Assembly (NCBI RefSeq): GCF_003668565.1
Contig: NZ_RCWJ01000001.1
Span: forward strand, 1 to 64,000
Source of the DNA: Mycetocola zhadangensis
Lineage (GTDB): Bacteria > Actinomycetota > Actinomycetes > Actinomycetales > Microbacteriaceae
Direction: 5' to 3'
DNA: 64,000 nt
The position numbers and the translations under genes are program-made. Shown here one piece after another: positions 18,476-26,300 of the stretch. How positions within the stretch are numbered: position 1 is the stretch's first letter; each line of letters begins with the position of its first letter. The notes below the pieces were generated by a model that ran no database searches, was not told the origin of the DNA, and worked only from the letters and a program-made list of their open reading frames with translations.

Positions 18476-19534
18476 TCAGTTTCCCGTCGGGTTGGTGGAC
18501 AAGAGGGGAGCGAGAGCGGTGTGACTCGCGCTCCCGCTGAACATGGTGAGAACTCGCTCAGTCGCTGTCGCGACTTCCTCGGCCACGAGTTCTGCATTGA
18601 GGGCGAGTGCCGCGGTGGCGCCCGCCCCAGCCGCGATGGGAACGAGTGCGCTCGGATTGCTCGTGTTTCCGACCGCCCAAACCCCCTCAACGCTTGTTTT
18701 GCCCGCCGCGTCCACGGCGGTCCACGAGCCGAAGGGCGTGTCGGTGCGTTCGACGCCGAGCTGTCGTAACGGTTCGTCCAACGCGATGGGAGTCGCCTCC
18801 GCGAACACCACATCGATCAGCGCGACCGTCCCGTCATCGAGGCCGAGGCCGGTGATCGCGCCACCTTCGGTGATGACGCGCGTAACGGCGCGATCTTCGA
18901 GTCGGATACCGCGCTGTTCCAGAACGAGCCTGTCGACATCTGGGATCGCGCCGGCCAGTGCGGTGAATACGGTGATGTCGGTTGAATAGGGCGTCAGCAT
19001 GTGTGCCTTGTGCAGACCCATGACGGAACCCGCGAGTACTCCTATTGCGCGACCGCTCGATTCATACCCGTCGCAGTAAGGGCATGCCACGACACCGCGG
19101 CCCCACTGCTCGGCGAGGCCGGGGATGGCGGGCAGTTGATCTCGGTTTCCGGTTGCAACGATGAGGCGGCGCGCGGTGGCACGCGCGCCCTTATCGGTCA
19201 CCACCTCGAATCCATTGGCTGTTGCGTGAGTTTCGATTACACGGGCGTTCTCAATCACGCCGTCGACTGCCCGTACTTCGCGATATCCATCCGCGACGAG
19301 ATCGAGCGGCGAGTATCCGTCACGGCTTAGGACGCCGTGCATATGTGCCGCGAACCGGTTGCGCGGCTCCTGCGCATCGAACACGAGCACGCGTCGACGA
19401 GCGCGAGCCAGGATGAGCGCGGCGCTGAGCCCGGCAGCGCCGCCGCCGATGATGATGGCGTCCCACTGCTCGGGAGAAATCGAGGCATCGAGGAGCGAGT
19501 CGGGTGTTGCTGAGGAGTCTTCGTGACGTGTCAT
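18476..19534 (-). CDS. FAD-dependent pyridine-nucleotide-disulphide oxidoreductase (thioredoxin-reductase-like)
   Basis: The 352-residue protein has the FAD-binding GGGAAG at 30-35, an ATG-type ATGNRDQLP near 127, a CPYC pair at 151-154 equivalent to the redox cysteines of thioredoxin reductase, and a C-terminal GVWAVGNTSNPSALV FAD motif. Oddly, the second dinucleotide loop reads IGVLAGSVMG rather than the usual GGGDSA, so NADPH binding is not certain. The N-terminal 20 residues precede the fold. Length and start at 19534 fit; a longer in-frame reading enters the regulator gene. The gene is the first of a two-gene operon and is divergent from the XRE-cupin regulator. Confidence 0.85.
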   Translation of the reverse strand: MTRHEDSSATPDSLLDASISPEQWDAIIIGGGAAGLSAALILARARRRVLVFDAQEPRNRFAAHMHGVLSRDGYSPLDLVADGYREVRAVDGVIENARVIETHATANGFEVVTDKGARATARRLIVATGNRDQLPAIPGLAEQWGRGVVACPYCDGYESSGRAIGVLAGSVMGLHKAHMLTPYSTDITVFTALAGAIPDVDRLVLEQRGIRLEDRAVTRVITEGGAITGLGLDDGTVALIDVVFAEATPIALDEPLRQLGVERTDTPFGSWTAVDAAGKTSVEGVWAVGNTSNPSALVPIAAGAGATAALALNAELVAEEVATATERVLTMFSGSASHTALAPLLSTNPTGN

Positions 19535-19552
19535 GACGCAATCGTGCACTCG

Positions 19553-19590
19553 TGCTAGTTTATTAGCAACTAATGATGCTGAATTAGCAA
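19553..19590. promoter_or_regulatory. Candidate operator between the divergent flavoprotein and regulator genes
   Basis: TGCTA (19553-19557) and TAGCA (19564-19568) form an inverted repeat with a 6-bp spacer. TTAGCAA occurs twice, at 19563-19569 and 19584-19590, in direct orientation and 21 bp apart, which is two helical turns. The sites sit in the 68-bp gap between the two divergent start codons, where the regulator most likely binds. Confidence 0.5.
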
Positions 19591-19602
19591 GAAGCGAGCG
19601 AC

Positions 19603-20202
19603 ATGCAGGATGACTCTTTGACCTTGATCGGCCCGCGCCTGAAAAGCTGGCGTGAGAAGCGCAGCATGACTCTCGCTGAACTTTCGGAGACCACGGGGAT
19701 CTCATCCAGCACGCTGTCACGCCTTGAGGCAGGTAAACGAGCCCCAAATCTCGAACTCGTCATTCCCATCGCCCGGGCGCTGAGACTTGAGCTCGACGAC
19801 ATCGTGCCGAGGGCAACCCCGGACCCGCGCGTGACGCGCACGACCAAGCACGTCGGCAAGGTTCAATTCGAGACGCTCTCCCCGGAATCAAGCCCCGTTC
19901 AAACCTATAAGGTCACGTTCCCGGCGAATCCTGTGGGAGTTGTCGCGGTTCCTGACCCGAAAGTGCACGATGGCCACGAGTGGCTCTACATTCTTTCCGG
20001 GCACCTGCGGCTGGTAATCGGGGAGCAGGAGGTTGTCCTCGGGCCGGGGGAAGCTGCCGAGTTCGACACGCGTATTCCCCACTGGCTCTCGGCGACCGGC
20101 GCCGGACCGGTGGAGATGCTGTCGATTTTCAGCAAGGAAGGCAAGCGCATCCACTTGCGCGCTAGCCCGACGACCAAATCTGATACCTCAGCGGGTAATT
20201 GA
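19603..20202 (+). CDS. XRE-family regulator with C-terminal cupin domain
   Basis: The 199-residue protein has an N-terminal HTH_XRE domain (about 9-67: MTLAELSETTGISSSTLSRL) and a cupin beta barrel at about 105-180 with HDGHEWLYILSGHLRLV and GPGEAAEFDTRIPHWLSAT. This architecture is typical of repressors that sense a small molecule in the cupin. It is divergently transcribed from the flavoprotein-methyltransferase operon, with repeated TTAGCAA sites between, so it is likely to regulate that operon and itself. It ends 38 bp before the convergent DUF1697 gene. Confidence 0.9.
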   Translation: MQDDSLTLIGPRLKSWREKRSMTLAELSETTGISSSTLSRLEAGKRAPNLELVIPIARALRLELDDIVPRATPDPRVTRTTKHVGKVQFETLSPESSPVQTYKVTFPANPVGVVAVPDPKVHDGHEWLYILSGHLRLVIGEQEVVLGPGEAAEFDTRIPHWLSATGAGPVEMLSIFSKEGKRIHLRASPTTKSDTSAGN

Positions 20203-20239
20203 GCTGCTCGCTGACCGACCCGCTCGCCCGGCCTGGTGG

Positions 20240-20767
20240 CTAGAGCAGCTTGCGCAGGGTTCTGAGGTTTCTGGTTGTGGTCACGACGGACGCCTTGGGT
20301 CGGGCGGTGCGTTTCGAGAACGCGCTCTGCGTCGACTGGCCGCGACGCACCTCCCAATAGAGAACACCGTCGCCTTCCGCGATCCGCTCAATCGACTCGT
20401 CCAAATCCTCGACCGTCGCGCCCAGCTCGTCAAAGATGGTCGGGTCTGAGGCGAAGACCACGTACGGCTGCTTCTCGTCCACTTCGTCGAAGGGATAAGC
20501 GGCGACGACGTCGGCGAGGGCTGACCGCCGCACAAGAATGACGCGTGCTTCATATCCGAACTCGTCGGTCAGTGCCTTCTCGATGCGAGACGTCAGCGTC
20601 GACGGGTCGACGTCGTTCGTGGTGAACAGTACATTGCCAGACGCGAGGACCGTTCGAACGTCATCGAACCCGAGTTGGCGAAACACCTCGGCGAGCGGAG
20701 CGGATTTCACGGTCACGCCGCCGACATTGACGCCGCGGAGCAGGGCGACCCAGCGTGTGTCTGTCAT
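20240..20767 (-). CDS. DUF1697 family protein
   Basis: The 175-residue protein has the family signature: WVALLRGVNVGG at the start, LAEVFRQLGFDDVRTVLASG then NVLFTT, and an Arg/Lys-rich C-terminus with TTRNLRTLRKLL. The family is widespread but its function is not established. Its ATG overlaps the last codons of the SprT-like gene by 4 bp (ATGA), implying translational coupling. Start and length match the family (about 170-185 residues). Confidence 0.88.
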   Translation of the reverse strand: MTDTRWVALLRGVNVGGVTVKSAPLAEVFRQLGFDDVRTVLASGNVLFTTNDVDPSTLTSRIEKALTDEFGYEARVILVRRSALADVVAAYPFDEVDEKQPYVVFASDPTIFDELGATVEDLDESIERIAEGDGVLYWEVRRGQSTQSAFSKRTARPKASVVTTTRNLRTLRKLL

Positions 20768-21258
20768 AGCCCCGGTGCCGCTGCCCGTCGCCGCATGGAC
20801 GGCGTGATTTCGCGGTGCTGCCAGTTGATGCGGAACCGCTCATCGAAGCTGCGGGAGCACACACCGCAACTCGTCACGTGACGCGGCTTGCGGTAGCGGT
20901 AGAGGGTATGCCCGTTCGGGCAGGCGCCAACCCACGGCGCCAGCTCATCGGCCGTTTCACCGTGGTGCAGCCGGGAACCGACATAGCCCAGGTCTTCAGC
21001 GGTTGACCGCCACGTCGGGCCGTGCCCGGCTCTCGGGCCGGCCAGGGCGTGCGCGACCTCGTGGAGCAGGATCTGATGAACCTCATCGTCGTCATACCGG
21101 GCGGCGAGGTAACGTGACACCGTGATGCGCTTGGTGTTGAAATTGCACAGACCAGCGCGGCGTTTGGCATTGTCGAACCCGAACGTCCACACGGCCGGGT
21201 CAAGATGCAAGCGAATCAAGGAATCGGCCCAGAGCCGAACCTTCACCAAATCTGACAT
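20764..21258 (-). CDS. SprT-like zinc metallopeptidase-fold protein
   Basis: The 164-residue protein shows a zincin motif HEVAH (His66, Glu67, His70) with a third ligand likely at His79 in GHGPTW. It is followed by a C-terminal zinc ribbon-like segment with CPNGH and CGVC. This is the SprT-like/Spartan minimal protease domain arrangement. Eukaryotic Spartan repairs DNA-protein crosslinks; the bacterial role is not established. It is translationally coupled by a 4-bp overlap to DUF1697. Confidence 0.85.
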   Translation of the reverse strand: MSDLVKVRLWADSLIRLHLDPAVWTFGFDNAKRRAGLCNFNTKRITVSRYLAARYDDDEVHQILLHEVAHALAGPRAGHGPTWRSTAEDLGYVGSRLHHGETADELAPWVGACPNGHTLYRYRKPRHVTSCGVCSRSFDERFRINWQHREITPSMRRRAAAPGL

Positions 21259-21303
21259 GCCATCACGTTAGCGGCTGGCTCTGACATTGCGGGATTCCCC
21301 AGT

Positions 21304-21834
21304 TCAGGCCCTGTTACCGACAAATGACTCTGTCACCGCTACAGCAATCAGAGCCGACTCGATTTGATCATCGGATGCGCCCAGCTCGGTTCGAAGGGAC
21401 ACGGCGGCCCTAAAATCAGCGAGCGCTGATTTGAACTCCCGCTGGTCGAAATACACCTTGCCGCGGTGCTGGAGGGCGAGAGCCTCGTGCAGCTTCCACT
21501 CGTGCGTGTGAGCTTCGTCAATAAGAGAGGACAGTTCGTGAATGGCCTCGTCGTAAGCGCCACGGAACTGCAGTACCTGCGCCCGAAGCATCCGTGGCTG
21601 CATGAGTCCTTTGCGGTCACCGGTGAATCGCGCAAGGCGAACGCACTGGTTGGCGACGTCGAGTGCGTCGTCGAGTTGCCCCGCGACCTTGAGCAACCAG
21701 GCCTTCTCGCAGAGCGCGTTGAGGCTGCGCATATCGCCGAGTTCCTCGAGGCGTTCGCCCACAGCCTTGAGGTCTACTTTTTCGCGCAATGTTTTGGCGT
21801 CGTAGCCAAGAATGATGCTCAGGATGTACTCCAA
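21304..21834 (-). CDS. TPR-repeat protein of unknown function
   Basis: The 176-residue product is helical and contains tetratricopeptide-like pairs, such as LCEKAWLLKVAGQLDDALDV, YDEAIHELSSLIDEA and ALQHRGKVYFDQREFKSALA. TPRs mediate protein-protein contacts. The reading starts with TTG at 21834 and no strong ribosome-binding site, so the start is uncertain; an ATG 33 codons downstream (MRSLNALCEK) is the alternative. The gene lies 46 bp downstream of the SprT-like start and 48 bp from the next gene, all on the minus strand. Function unassigned. Confidence 0.65.
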   Translation of the reverse strand: MEYILSIILGYDAKTLREKVDLKAVGERLEELGDMRSLNALCEKAWLLKVAGQLDDALDVANQCVRLARFTGDRKGLMQPRMLRAQVLQFRGAYDEAIHELSSLIDEAHTHEWKLHEALALQHRGKVYFDQREFKSALADFRAAVSLRTELGASDDQIESALIAVAVTESFVGNRA

Positions 21835-21882
21835 GGGTGGTGCTGCCCGGTGTCGCCGATTTCCCCGGGGCTAATGTCGACT

Positions 21883-23049
21883 TTAACCCTCGACGAGCGG
21901 GGAGAGGGTGACCTCGATCAGCCTGTCGTCATCCGGCGTCGGATTTCCCCTGCCGTCCGTGTTGTTTGTGATCATCCAGAGCGACCCGTCCGGCCCGGGA
22001 ACGACGTCGCGGATGCGACCGAACTCCCCCGCGAAGAACGGGTTGGCGGTGATCACGCCCTCGAGGCCCTGGCTTCCCTCTGGGACGTGCACCCCGTCGA
22101 GGATGGACCAGAGCTTCTCGCCGCGGAGCGCTGCCATGAACAGGGTGTTGTCGACGACGGTGAGGCCGCTCGGGCTGGCGTCGCTCGTCGACCACTGGTG
22201 CACAGGGTCGACGTAGTCCGCGTTTCCGCCGTGTCCCTCGACGATCGGCCAGCCGTAGTTCGCACCCGGTTCGATCAGGTTGAGTTCATCCCAGGTGTTC
22301 TGCCCGAACTCGCTCGCCCACATTCGACCGTCTTCAGTCCATGCGATGCCCTGCGGATTGCGGTGACCGAGTGAGTACACCGGCGACGCGAACGGGTTGT
22401 CCTGCGGCACTTCCCCGGTCGGAGTGATCCGGAGGATCTTCCCGTTGAGAGATTGGGGATCCTGCGCGCTTCGCGGGTCGCCGGCATCGCCGACGGTGAC
22501 GTAGAGCATTCCGTCGGGTCCGAACGCGATTCGGCCACCGTTGTGGTTGCTCGCCTTTGCCAGCCCTGAGAGCACGACCTCCGCTGTTCCCAAAGTGAGG
22601 GAGCCTAACTCGCCAGCCAGTGGCATCCGAATGATGCGGTTATCTGTGTCTGTGGTCAGGTAGGCGTAAATCCAGTTGGTCTCACCGGTTTTGCGTGACG
22701 CCAGGCCGAGGAGACCGCCCTCGCCTCCCGCGTCGACATCGGCGATCACTGCGACTTCGCGCAGGTCGCCCGCGATCGTGCGTTCCATGATCTGGCCGGT
22801 GTCGCGATAGCTGATCAGTGTGCTGTCGCCGAGAGGGAGGATCGACCACGGCGCCTCGAGGCCCGTGGCGAGCACAGCGGTCTCGCCCGTCGGTGCGACC
22901 GGACCCGCTCCAGCCGGCATGGCGGGTGCCGGTGTTGTCGCCGGTGAACCCGTCGGTGCCTGCGTTTGCGGCTCGCTCTTGGTGCAGCCGGCCAGGAGCA
23001 GCACAGCGGCGAGCGCCGCGACGGTTGGCCGTGCAATGTGGCTGGTCAT
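21883..23049 (-). CDS. PQQ-dependent sugar dehydrogenase-type lipoprotein (glucose/sorbosone dehydrogenase family)
   Basis: The 388-residue protein has a lipoprotein signal peptide ending LLLAGC (Cys22), so it is exported and anchored at the outer face of the membrane. The six-bladed propeller shows the family segments GLEAPWSILPLGD, NHNGGRIAFGPDGMLYVTVG, YSLGHRNPQGIAWTEDG and WASEFGQNTWDELNLIEPG. Such proteins oxidise aldose sugars using PQQ, but PQQ-biosynthesis genes are not in this window, so activity depends on external cofactor. A 50-residue Pro/Ala-rich linker follows the signal. It lies 1 bp after the spermidine-synthase-like gene, which it follows in one transcript. Confidence 0.88.
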   Translation of the reverse strand: MTSHIARPTVAALAAVLLLAGCTKSEPQTQAPTGSPATTPAPAMPAGAGPVAPTGETAVLATGLEAPWSILPLGDSTLISYRDTGQIMERTIAGDLREVAVIADVDAGGEGGLLGLASRKTGETNWIYAYLTTDTDNRIIRMPLAGELGSLTLGTAEVVLSGLAKASNHNGGRIAFGPDGMLYVTVGDAGDPRSAQDPQSLNGKILRITPTGEVPQDNPFASPVYSLGHRNPQGIAWTEDGRMWASEFGQNTWDELNLIEPGANYGWPIVEGHGGNADYVDPVHQWSTSDASPSGLTVVDNTLFMAALRGEKLWSILDGVHVPEGSQGLEGVITANPFFAGEFGRIRDVVPGPDGSLWMITNNTDGRGNPTPDDDRLIEVTLSPLVEG

Positions 23050-23050
23050 G

Positions 23051-23926
23051 TCAGCTCCCGGACTTCACCTGAAAAATGCTTTTGGCCGGAGGAGGAGACG
23101 GGATAGCCGTGGCATCCGTCATCACCGGCGCGCCAGCGACGAACTGCTTGAGTTCGCTGCCCGCGATGGCCTTCGCCGGGTGTGGCCCTCCGGCGAGCAG
23201 GCGCGGGAGGAAATCCATCGGCAGCTCGGCGTTGGATCCAACGAGCACGAGGTTGCCGAACCGGCGCCCCTTGAGTATCTGCGTCTCCGCCAGCACGGCG
23301 ACGGTCGAGACGGCCGCACCGAGCGTCGCCACCTGGTTGCGGGCAAAGGCGAGGCCAGGCCCGTCTGCAACGTTGACAACGATCACACCGTTTGGAGCAA
23401 GAAGAGCGGATGCCGCGCGATAGAACTCGAGGCTGGTCACGTGGGCGGGGGTGCGGGCCCCGGAGAAGATGTCGACCACAACGAGGTCGACGGTTCCGGC
23501 GAGCCCGCCTGGCAGTCGGCCGAGCACCTCACGAGCGTCGCCATAGCGAACACGAATGGCGGCGCGCTTGGGCCAGGGCAGGTGCTCACGCACGAAGTCG
23601 ACGAGGTCCTGCTCGATCTCGATCACCTGCTGGCGGCTGCCAGGCCTGGTGTCCTCGATGTAACGGGGGAGGGTGAGCGCGCCGGCGCCGAGGTGAACGG
23701 CGGTGATCGCCTTACCCGGGTCGCGGAACTCGTCGATGACGTGCCCGATCCGCTGGATGTACTCGAAGAACAGCTGGCTCGGGTCTTCAAGGTGAACGTG
23801 CGACTGCGGAGTGCCGTCGACAACGAGCTGGAAGCTGCCGGGGTTGAACCGGTCGGCCTCGATGACCGCCTGGAAACCGCTCAGGGCCAGTTTGATGCTG
23901 GGGTTGTCGGTTTCGCGTGATGCCAT
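23051..23926 (-). CDS. Spermidine synthase-like (PABS fold) protein
   Basis: The 291-residue protein has a Rossmann methyltransferase-like core: VHLGAGALTLPRYIEDT, QQVIEIEQDLVDFVREHL, RVRYGDAREVL and DLVVVDIFSGARTPAHV. These are segments of the polyamine biosynthesis (PABS) family, but the exact aminopropyl-transfer residues cannot be checked by eye, so the substrate is uncertain. The downstream lipoprotein start lies 1 bp beyond its stop, so translation is coupled. No signal peptide or membrane segment is apparent. Confidence 0.8.
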   Translation of the reverse strand: MASRETDNPSIKLALSGFQAVIEADRFNPGSFQLVVDGTPQSHVHLEDPSQLFFEYIQRIGHVIDEFRDPGKAITAVHLGAGALTLPRYIEDTRPGSRQQVIEIEQDLVDFVREHLPWPKRAAIRVRYGDAREVLGRLPGGLAGTVDLVVVDIFSGARTPAHVTSLEFYRAASALLAPNGVIVVNVADGPGLAFARNQVATLGAAVSTVAVLAETQILKGRRFGNLVLVGSNAELPMDFLPRLLAGGPHPAKAIAGSELKQFVAGAPVMTDATAIPSPPPAKSIFQVKSGS

Positions 23927-23993
23927 GGTTCGAGCCTACCTTTGAGCCTCCCCTCGAGCAGCGAAGGGCCTCACGCACTCGGGTGCGCGGCGC

Positions 23994-23999
23994 TAGCCT
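23994..23999 (+). promoter_or_regulatory. -10 element (TAGCCT) of the pxpABC operon
   Basis: TAGCCT ends six bases before the GTG start at 24006, matching the leaderless pattern seen at 13028-13041. There is no ribosome-binding site for this gene. The -35 region is weak. Confidence 0.5.
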
Positions 24000-24005
24000 G
24001 AGATC

Positions 24006-24761
24006 GTGCGCGTTGACCTCAATAGTGACCTCGGCGAGACGGTGGATGGTTCCCCGACCGCCGACGACGCCGCCATGTTTCGGCTCATTTCCAGCGCCAA
24101 CATCGCCTGCGGATTCCACGCCGGTGACGCCGACTCCATGCTCGTGTCCTGCAGGCTCGCCGTTGAGAACGGAGTGAGCGTCGGCGCCCACGTCTCCTAC
24201 CGTGACAGGGCGCATTTCGGTCGAGCCGACCTCGAGGTCCTGCCAGCCGTCCTCACCGATGAGGTGATCGAGCAGCTCACGGCGCTCGCCGAGGCGGCTC
24301 GCAACGCGGGCACACGCATCCGCTATGTAAAACCGCACGGAGCGCTGTACAACAAGATTGTCTCCGATGATCGCCGAGCGGATGCTGTCGCTCGCGCGAT
24401 CGCAGAATTCTCACCCGGTTTGCCGCTGATGGGTCTGGCCGGGTCGGCGGCTGAGCGTGCCGCTTCACGGTTCTCGCTTCCGTTCGTGCGTGAGGCGTTC
24501 GTCGATCGGGCCTACCAGCACAATGGAACGCTCGTGCCCCGAAAACTGCCGGGTGCCGTGCTGCACGGTGCGTCGGAGGTGGCCGAGCGCGCGGTTGCCA
24601 TGGTGACCGATGGCACCGTTCGGGCTCTCGACGGGCGGCTGGTGCACGTCGAGGTGGACTCGCTGTGTGTGCACGGCGACACTCCGGACTCGGTCGAGAT
24701 GGCGACGGCGGTTCGCCTGGCGCTCGCCGCAGCAGGTGTTGAAGTGGGAGCGTTCGCATGA
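24006..24761 (+). CDS. pxpA: 5-oxoprolinase subunit A (LamB/YcsF family)
   Basis: The 251-residue protein is the catalytic-type subunit of 5-oxoprolinase, which hydrolyses 5-oxoproline (pyroglutamate) to glutamate with ATP in a complex with PxpB and PxpC. Family motifs are VDLNSDLGE at the start, IACGFHAGDADSM, GAHVSYRDR, and RYVKPHGALYN. It begins with GTG and appears leaderless. Its stop overlaps pxpB by 4 bp, and pxpB overlaps pxpC likewise, so the three are translationally coupled. The operon stands between a spermidine-synthase-like gene and a repeat region. Confidence 0.95.
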   Translation: MRVDLNSDLGETVDGSPTADDAAMFRLISSANIACGFHAGDADSMLVSCRLAVENGVSVGAHVSYRDRAHFGRADLEVLPAVLTDEVIEQLTALAEAARNAGTRIRYVKPHGALYNKIVSDDRRADAVARAIAEFSPGLPLMGLAGSAAERAASRFSLPFVREAFVDRAYQHNGTLVPRKLPGAVLHGASEVAERAVAMVTDGTVRALDGRLVHVEVDSLCVHGDTPDSVEMATAVRLALAAAGVEVGAFA

Positions 24762-25378
24762 GCCGGGTCGTGAACCCTGTGGGGGACCGCGGCGTTCTCA
24801 TCGATTGTGTGTCGCTCGACGAGGTGCTCGCCGTGGCTGCGGCGCTGTCCGTGAACCCGCCGGCAGGCGTGATCGACATCGTGCCGGCCGCACGCACCGT
24901 CCTCATCACCGTCGACCCTGCCGTGCTGCCCGTCGACCGGGTGACCGCCTGGGCTCGGGACGTCCCGTCCCGACCCGCACAGGCCGCGGATGCGGCAGAC
25001 GTTGTGTTCGTCGACGTGGAGTACTCGGGAGAGGACCTCACCGACGTGGCCCGGTTTCTGGAGTGCACCGAACGCGAGGTCGTCGAGCGGCACACCGTGG
25101 CCAGGTGGCGCGTGGCGTTTGTCGGGTTCGCACCTGGCTTCGGGTATCTCGTGGCCGACGACGCAGGACTGACCGTTCCGCGTCGTGTCTCACCGCGCAC
25201 GAGCGTGCCGGTCGGCTCGGTCGCGCTCGCCGGTGAGTTCACCGGGGTGTACCCGCGCTCGTCGCCGGGTGGCTGGCAGATCATCGGGCGCACCGACGCC
25301 GTGCTGTGGGACTCGGCCGCGGACGAGCCAGCTCTCTTTGTGCCGGGGCGTGTGGTGCGGTTTCGGGAGGCGACATGA
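24758..25378 (+). CDS. pxpB: 5-oxoprolinase subunit B (allophanate hydrolase subunit 1-like)
   Basis: The 206-residue protein has the family's GDRGVLIDC beginning, AARTVLITVDP, and FVGFAPGFGYLVADD with a strongly conserved FAPGFxYL motif, then PRRVSPRTSVPVGSVALAG. It partners PxpC in the carboxyltransferase-like module of 5-oxoprolinase. ATGA overlap joins it to pxpA upstream and pxpC downstream. Confidence 0.95.
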   Translation: MSRVVNPVGDRGVLIDCVSLDEVLAVAAALSVNPPAGVIDIVPAARTVLITVDPAVLPVDRVTAWARDVPSRPAQAADAADVVFVDVEYSGEDLTDVARFLECTEREVVERHTVARWRVAFVGFAPGFGYLVADDAGLTVPRRVSPRTSVPVGSVALAGEFTGVYPRSSPGGWQIIGRTDAVLWDSAADEPALFVPGRVVRFREAT

Positions 25379-26250
25379 CGAGCCTGCGCGTCACCACGGC
25401 TGGGCCGCTGTCCACCGTTCAGGACCTCGGCAGGCCCGGCTTCGCGGCCGTCGGCGTGAGCCGCTCAGGTGCGCTCGACCGGGGCGCGCTTGCGCTGGCC
25501 AACCGACTCATCGGAAACGCTGAGGGCGCGGCCGGCCTGGAGATCACGGTCGGCGGGTTCTCGTGCGTGTTCGACGCCGACGTCTGGATCGCCGTGACCG
25601 GGGCCTGGGGGCGAGCCACCGCGGGCGGGCAACCGATCGACATCAACCAGCCGGTGCGACTGGCAGCTGGCACGAGCCTCGAGATCGGCATGGCCGAGGC
25701 GGGACTCCGTTATTACCTGGCGGTGGGTGGGGGAATTGAGGTGCCACCGGTGCTCGGTTCGCGCTCGACGGACCTCCTCTCGGGCACCGGCCCGGCCGTG
25801 CTGAAAGACGGAGATGCCCTGCCGCTTGGACACCCGCACCCTGAGGCGATGCGCCCCGTCGACATCTCCCCGTGGGGACCGCCCGACCTTGGGCCAGTCA
25901 CCGTTCCTCTTTATGTGGGGCCGCGGGCGGACTGGTTCACCTCAGCCTCGCTCGAGACCCTGTTCACCACGACCTGGAAACTGAGCCCAGCTTCCAACCG
26001 TGTCGGAGCTCGTCTCGACGGCATCCCGCTCCAGCGGTCCGCGGAGGCCCTCGGCCGGGGTGAACTCCCGAGCGAGGGGATGGTCGCCGGTGCTCTGCAG
26101 GTTCCGCCGTCGGGCCTGCCGACCGTGCTGCTCGCCGACCACCCCACCACCGGTGGGTATCCGGTGATCGCCGTCGTGGCGTCCGCCGCCCTCGACCGGT
26201 TCGCGCAGCTGCGTCCGGGCCAGGAGGTTCGCTTCCGGCACGGGCGCTGA
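25375..26250 (+). CDS. pxpC: 5-oxoprolinase subunit C (biotin-dependent carboxyltransferase-like)
   Basis: The 291-residue protein begins MTSLRVTTAGPLSTVQDLGR and contains SRSGALDRGALALANRLIGN, WGRATAGGQPI and LRYYLAVGGGIEVPPVLGSR, all typical of PxpC. The ATG at 25375 overlaps the pxpB stop codon by 4 bp, the pattern of this operon, so I prefer it to a longer in-frame reading from 25306. It completes the three-subunit 5-oxoprolinase. The stop at 26250 is followed at once by the tandem-repeat region. Confidence 0.94.
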   Translation: MTSLRVTTAGPLSTVQDLGRPGFAAVGVSRSGALDRGALALANRLIGNAEGAAGLEITVGGFSCVFDADVWIAVTGAWGRATAGGQPIDINQPVRLAAGTSLEIGMAEAGLRYYLAVGGGIEVPPVLGSRSTDLLSGTGPAVLKDGDALPLGHPHPEAMRPVDISPWGPPDLGPVTVPLYVGPRADWFTSASLETLFTTTWKLSPASNRVGARLDGIPLQRSAEALGRGELPSEGMVAGALQVPPSGLPTVLLADHPTTGGYPVIAVVASAALDRFAQLRPGQEVRFRHGR

Positions 26251-26300
26251 CTTTCGGCTGAGGCGCGCGGTTGCCTTCGTGCGGCGGCCCCTCGCTCGCG

